Below, in pieces: positions 61,013-64,000 of a stretch of 64,000 nt of DNA; positions within the stretch are counted from its first letter, which is position 1, and each line of letters begins with the position of its first letter. The position numbers and the translations under genes were made by a program. Under the pieces are notes generated by a model. The model saw only the letters and a list, made by a program, of their open reading frames with translations, was not told the DNA's origin and did not search any database. The DNA is from Aureimonas pseudogalii (GTDB taxonomy: Bacteria > Pseudomonadota > Alphaproteobacteria > Rhizobiales > Rhizobiaceae), in the NCBI RefSeq assembly GCF_014196835.1, contig NZ_JACIEK010000007.1:124001-188000 (forward strand). Reading direction: 5' to 3'.

Positions 61013-61881
61013 CGCGTGTGCTCTTCCAGGAAGGTGAGGACGGTGCGGCGCAGGCTCCGGTCGCCGAGCGGTAGGGCGGTGGCGAGCGAGGAGACCGCGC
61101 CGATATGGTCGATGCCGGGAAGCAGGACCTCCTCGACCTCGCCGCCCGCCGCGCGGATCGCCCGCGCCATGGAGCGCGTGTTCTCGGGGTTCACGGTCGT
61201 GTCGTCGAGGCCGGCCACCAGCAGCGCCGGCGCCTCGTCGCCCGAGACGAAGTTCACGGGCTGGCTGGCGGCGCGCACCGCCGGCGGGAAGATCCGCTTG
61301 TAGCGCTCCTCCGTCAGCGGCAGGAAATCGTAGGGGCCGGCGAGCCCGACGAAGGCCGAGACACGGGAAGCGCTCGATCCGGCGGCCTCGAGGTACCGCG
61401 CGTCGAAGGCGAGCAGCGCGGCGATCTCGGCGCCGGCGGAATGGCCCATCAGCGCCAGCTTGTGCCGCCCGGCGGGAATGCCGTGCCCGCCCTCGCGCGC
61501 CAGCTTCTCCACCGCCACAACCGCCCGCGCGCCGTCCTCCACGAAGCGCGGGAAGATCACCTCGGGATAGACCCGGTAGTCGGGCACGGCGACGATGAAC
61601 CCGTCGCTCGCCAGCGACTGTCCGACGAAGCGGTAGAGGTCCTTCGAGCCCGAATCCCAGCTTCCGCCGTAGACGAAGACCACCACCGGGGTCTGCGCCG
61701 TGGCCCGGGCGGGCACGTAGAGATCGAGCGTGCCGCGCGCGCCCGGCGCGTAGCGCACGTCCCGCACCGTCTCGTAGCCGGAGCGGCTGGTCACCGTGTT
61801 GAGGAAGCCGGCCGCCGAGCAGCCGGAGAGTACCATCGCCAGCGCCAGCCCCGCGGCCCGCGCCCAGATCCTGCCCGTCAT
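61009..61881 (-). CDS. Alpha/beta hydrolase (carboxylesterase) lipoprotein
   Basis: A 290-residue esterase with a lipoprotein signal (ALAMVLSGCSAAG, Cys at about residue 21). VVVFVYGGSWDSGSKDLY is the HGG-type oxyanion region, GHSAGAE holds the catalytic Ser and the late GIDHIGAV the His. It belongs to the BD-FAE/hormone-sensitive-lipase-like group. Envelope-anchored. The ATG at 61881 was chosen because it gives the lipobox signal a normal length; a longer frame is open upstream. Confidence 0.86.
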   Translation of the reverse strand: MTGRIWARAAGLALAMVLSGCSAAGFLNTVTSRSGYETVRDVRYAPGARGTLDLYVPARATAQTPVVVFVYGGSWDSGSKDLYRFVGQSLASDGFIVAVPDYRVYPEVIFPRFVEDGARAVVAVEKLAREGGHGIPAGRHKLALMGHSAGAEIAALLAFDARYLEAAGSSASRVSAFVGLAGPYDFLPLTEERYKRIFPPAVRAASQPVNFVSGDEAPALLVAGLDDTTVNPENTRSMARAIRAAGGEVEEVLLPGIDHIGAVSSLATALPLGDRSLRRTVLTFLEEHTR

Positions 61882-61974
61882 GAACCGTCCTGCCTTCGTC
61901 CGACCGGACAGCCAGATAAAGCGCCCGAGCACGGCGGCGAGGGACGCGACGCCACGAGGGCCGGCCCTGCGGCG

Positions 61975-62616
61975 TCAGACCGCCTTGAGGGCGGCGGCCT
62001 CCGCCGCGAGCGCGGTGATGCCGGCGAAGTCGCCGGACGCGACCATCTCCTTCGGCGCCACCCAGGAGCCGCCGACGCAGACGACGTTGGGCAGCGCCAG
62101 GTAGTCGCGCACGTTCTTCACGGAGACGCCGCCGGTGGGGCAGAAGCGAATGCCCTGGAAGACCGGCGCCAGCGCCTTGAGATAGGGAATGCCGCCGAGC
62201 TGCTCGGCGGGGAAGAACTTGAGGATCTCGTAGCCCTCCTCGATCATCGCCATCAGCTCGCTCGGCGTCGCGGCGCCCGGCAGTAGCGGCACGTCGGAGG
62301 CCTTGGCGGCGTCGAGCACTTCGTGGGTGGTGCCGGGCGAGACGATGAACCGGGCGCCCGCCTCCACCGCCTGGTCGAACTGGCGGGGGGTCAGGATGGT
62401 GCCGGCGCCGCAGCGGGCTTCCGGCACTTCGGCCGAGATGGCGCGGATGGCGTCGAGCGCGGCCGGGGTGCGCAGCGTCACCTCGATGCCCGGCAGGCCG
62501 CCGGCGGCGAGCGCGCGTGCGAGCTTCACGGCGTCCGCGGCCGAATCGACGGCGACCACCGGCATCACGGGCTGCGCGGTCAGGATGTCCATCAGCGCGT
62601 GGGTCTTCTGGGTCAT
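61975..62616 (-). CDS. eda: KHG/KDPG aldolase
   Basis: A 213-residue bifunctional aldolase of the Entner-Doudoroff pathway, splitting 2-keto-3-deoxy-6-phosphogluconate into pyruvate and glyceraldehyde 3-phosphate. Glu45 in GIEVTLRT, GAGTIL (70-75), Lys133 in EILKFFPAEQLGG (Schiff base) and FCPTGGVS are intact. Other Entner-Doudoroff genes (edd, zwf) are not in the window. Confidence 0.95.
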   Translation of the reverse strand: MTQKTHALMDILTAQPVMPVVAVDSAADAVKLARALAAGGLPGIEVTLRTPAALDAIRAISAEVPEARCGAGTILTPRQFDQAVEAGARFIVSPGTTHEVLDAAKASDVPLLPGAATPSELMAMIEEGYEILKFFPAEQLGGIPYLKALAPVFQGIRFCPTGGVSVKNVRDYLALPNVVCVGGSWVAPKEMVASGDFAGITALAAEAAALKAV

Positions 62617-62721
62617 GTCGTCGTCCTCGGGGATCGCGGTTGGCCCATCCTTAGCCTATCGACCGGCCCGCCGGAACACCCCCGCCGCCGCTCGGCCGGC
62701 GTTTGGCGGGCCGGTCGCGCA

Positions 62722-63195
62722 TCAGCCGCGCCGCGCCGCCTCGATCGCGGCGACGTCGATCTTGCCCATCCCCATCATCGCCGCGAAGGCGCGCCGGGCC
62801 TCGTCGCCGCCCGCCGCCATCGCCTCCATCAGCACGCGCGGCGTGATCTGCCAGGAGATGCCCCAGCGATCCCGGCACCAGCCGCAGGCGCTCTCCTCGC
62901 CGCCATTGTCCACTATGGCGTTCCAGTAGTGATCGGTCTCCTCCTGCGTCTCGGTGGAGATCTGGAACGAAAAGGCCTCGCTGTGCTGGAACGTCGGGCC
63001 GCCGTTCAGCCCGAGGCAGGGAATACCGGCCACGGTGAACTCCACCATCAGCACGTCGCCCATCTGCCCGGACGGGTAGTCGCCGGGCGCGTGGTGGACC
63101 GCGCCGACCGCGCTGTCCGGGAAGACCCCGGCATAGAAGCGCGCCGCAGCTTCCGCCTCGCCGTCGTACCAGAGGCAGACCGTGTTCTTGCGCAT
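62722..63195 (-). CDS. VOC family (PhnB-like) protein
   Basis: A 157-residue glyoxalase-fold protein of the '3-demethylubiquinone methyltransferase' domain type (a misleading name): NTVCLWYDGEAEAAARFYAG, FTVAGIPCLGLNGGPTF, CGWCRDRWGISWQITPRVL. These proteins are dimeric metal-binding folds of unknown role; no methyltransferase motif is present. The ATG at 63195 begins at the fold. Confidence 0.88.
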   Translation of the reverse strand: MRKNTVCLWYDGEAEAAARFYAGVFPDSAVGAVHHAPGDYPSGQMGDVLMVEFTVAGIPCLGLNGGPTFQHSEAFSFQISTETQEETDHYWNAIVDNGGEESACGWCRDRWGISWQITPRVLMEAMAAGGDEARRAFAAMMGMGKIDVAAIEAARRG

Positions 63196-63273
63196 CGCCC
63201 GTTCTCCCGGCATGCCATGCAGTCCGACGATCGTCGCACCGCCGGGCGCCAAGGTCCAGATGCGCTATTGCGG

Positions 63274-64000
63274 TCAGGATCCCCCGGTCGGGCCGCCGCC
63301 GAAGCCCCAGCGGTGCCACCAGGAGCGCGGTTGCAGGTCGCGCTCGGCCGGCGCGTCGAGCACCGCGAGGAAGGTCTCGCACCAGTTCTGCGCGGTGTTG
63401 CGGAACACCCGCTCGCGCATCGCGGCGTGGCGGCGCTGGCGCTCCTCCAGCGGCATCTTCAGCGCCTGCAGCAGGGCGCGCGTCACGTCGTCGGTGGAAT
63501 AGGGGTTGATGATCAGCGCCTCGGGAAGCTCGGCCCGCGCCCCGGCGAAGCGCGAGAGGATGAGCACGCCGGGGTCGGCGGGATCCTGCGCGGCGATGAA
63601 CTCCTTGGCGACGAGGTTCATGCCGTCGCGCAGCGGCGTCACCATGCAGACCTGCGCGGCCCGGTAGATGCCGGCGAGCGCGCGGCGGGTGAAGCCGTTG
63701 ACGAGGATCTGGATCGGGTTCCAGTCGAGCGTGGCGAAGCGGCCGTTGATGTTGCCCGCCAAGCCCTCCAGCTCGTTGCGAAGATCGACATAGGCTTCCA
63801 GCTCGGAGCGCGACAGCGGCGCGACCTGGAGGAACTGCACCTGCCCCCGCTCCTCCGGGTGGTCTTCCAACAGCTGCTCGAAGCCGCGGAAGCGCTCCAC
63901 GATGCCCTTGGAGTAATCCATCCGGTCGACGCCGACGATCTGGTGGCGGCCGCGCGAGATGTCGTTGACCATCGCCTCGTGCTCGCGCGCCTCCTCGGAG
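63274..64000 (-). CDS. otsA: Trehalose-6-phosphate synthase, 5' end missing
   Basis: The C-terminal 240 or so residues of OtsA, open to the window edge. [38 protein letters not shown] and [15 protein letters not shown] bind UDP-glucose and glucose 6-phosphate in the GT20 fold. The product is trehalose 6-phosphate, used for osmotic and desiccation protection. Whether otsB lies next to it cannot be seen. The ATG at 63972 is internal. Confidence 0.95.
   Translation of the reverse strand, partial: SEEAREHEAMVNDISRGRHQIVGVDRMDYSKGIVERFRGFEQLLEDHPEERGQVQFLQVAPLSRSELEAYVDLRNELEGLAGNINGRFATLDWNPIQILVNGFTRRALAGIYRAAQVCMVTPLRDGMNLVAKEFIAAQDPADPGVLILSRFAGARAELPEALIINPYSTDDVTRALLQALKMPLEERQRRHAAMRERVFRNTAQNWCETFLAVLDAPAERDLQPRSWWHRWGFGGGPTGGS

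Overview
The window is a gene-dense stretch of a high-GC (about two thirds G+C by eye) chromosome of an alphaproteobacterium, most likely order Hyphomicrobiales (Rhizobiales). The pointers are: an mprF-acvB pair of the rhizobial lpiA-atvA kind, an Omp25/RopB-type outer membrane protein, a Rhizobium etli-type asparaginase, a split pntAA/pntAB/pntB transhydrogenase preceded by an aa3-oxidase subunit IV gene, a DUF992 protein, an HWE-family histidine kinase, a COG0523 GTPase coupled to a WD40 protein, and two TTAA-N7-TTAA (CtrA-type) boxes. The family is uncertain; nothing seen fixes the genus. No rRNA, tRNA, insertion sequence, prophage, integrase or CRISPR array was seen. This looks like core chromosome, not an island.

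Layout. 1-3370: 3' part of mprF translationally coupled to acvB (aminoacyl-phosphatidylglycerol synthesis and turnover). 3471-4690: an SDR oxidoreductase and a DUF423 membrane protein. 4740-10836: a complete seven-gene Mrp/Pha Na+(K+)/H+ antiporter operon (mnhABCDEFG) on the minus strand. 11151-16572: oligopeptidase B, a diheme cytochrome c, a cytochrome c', Fe-type superoxide dismutase and a class IV aminotransferase. 16852-24426: L,D-transpeptidase, a Rieske-FAD reductase fusion, TM2 protein, HerA-like ATPase, a small helical protein, CorA and a NYN/OST-HTH protein. 24476-28693: LuxR-type regulator, asparaginase, DUF3750 protein and a PfkB sugar kinase. 28907-33354: Omp25-like porin, two unusually long non-coding stretches, class I fructose-bisphosphate aldolase and a membrane protein. 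33635-37775: FUSC transporter, ribosomal protein S21, TPR lipoprotein and DUF992 protein. 37852-41241: the pnt transhydrogenase cluster. 41395-46836: DJ-1/PfpI protein, RecX, a ParA/VirC1-like protein with a defective P-loop, a class I amidotransferase hydrolase, a NicO metal exporter with DUF1007 partner and a second L,D-transpeptidase. 46874-52747: LysR regulator divergent from ornithine/lysine decarboxylase with a long structured leader, GNAT, and an orphan PAS/HWE kinase. 52778-64000: WD40-COG0523 pair, creatininase-family protein, MarR, LacI with a 2-hydroxyacid dehydrogenase, a passenger-less autotransporter-like barrel, an AprI/Inh-like protein, GNAT with an esterase lipoprotein, KDPG aldolase, VOC protein and the 3' part of otsA.

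Themes: envelope lipid and peptidoglycan modification (mprF/acvB, two L,D-transpeptidases, outer-membrane barrel proteins), ion homeostasis (Mrp, CorA, NicO, COG0523), redox balance (pnt, SOD, cytochromes, Rieske reductase) and polyamine synthesis. The points most worth following are the decarboxylase leader RNA candidate, the nested inverted repeats at 30386-30474, the CtrA-type boxes, the P-loop-deficient ParA homologue and the WD40-COG0523 pair. Because GC is so high, long antisense open frames run opposite most real genes; these were left out.
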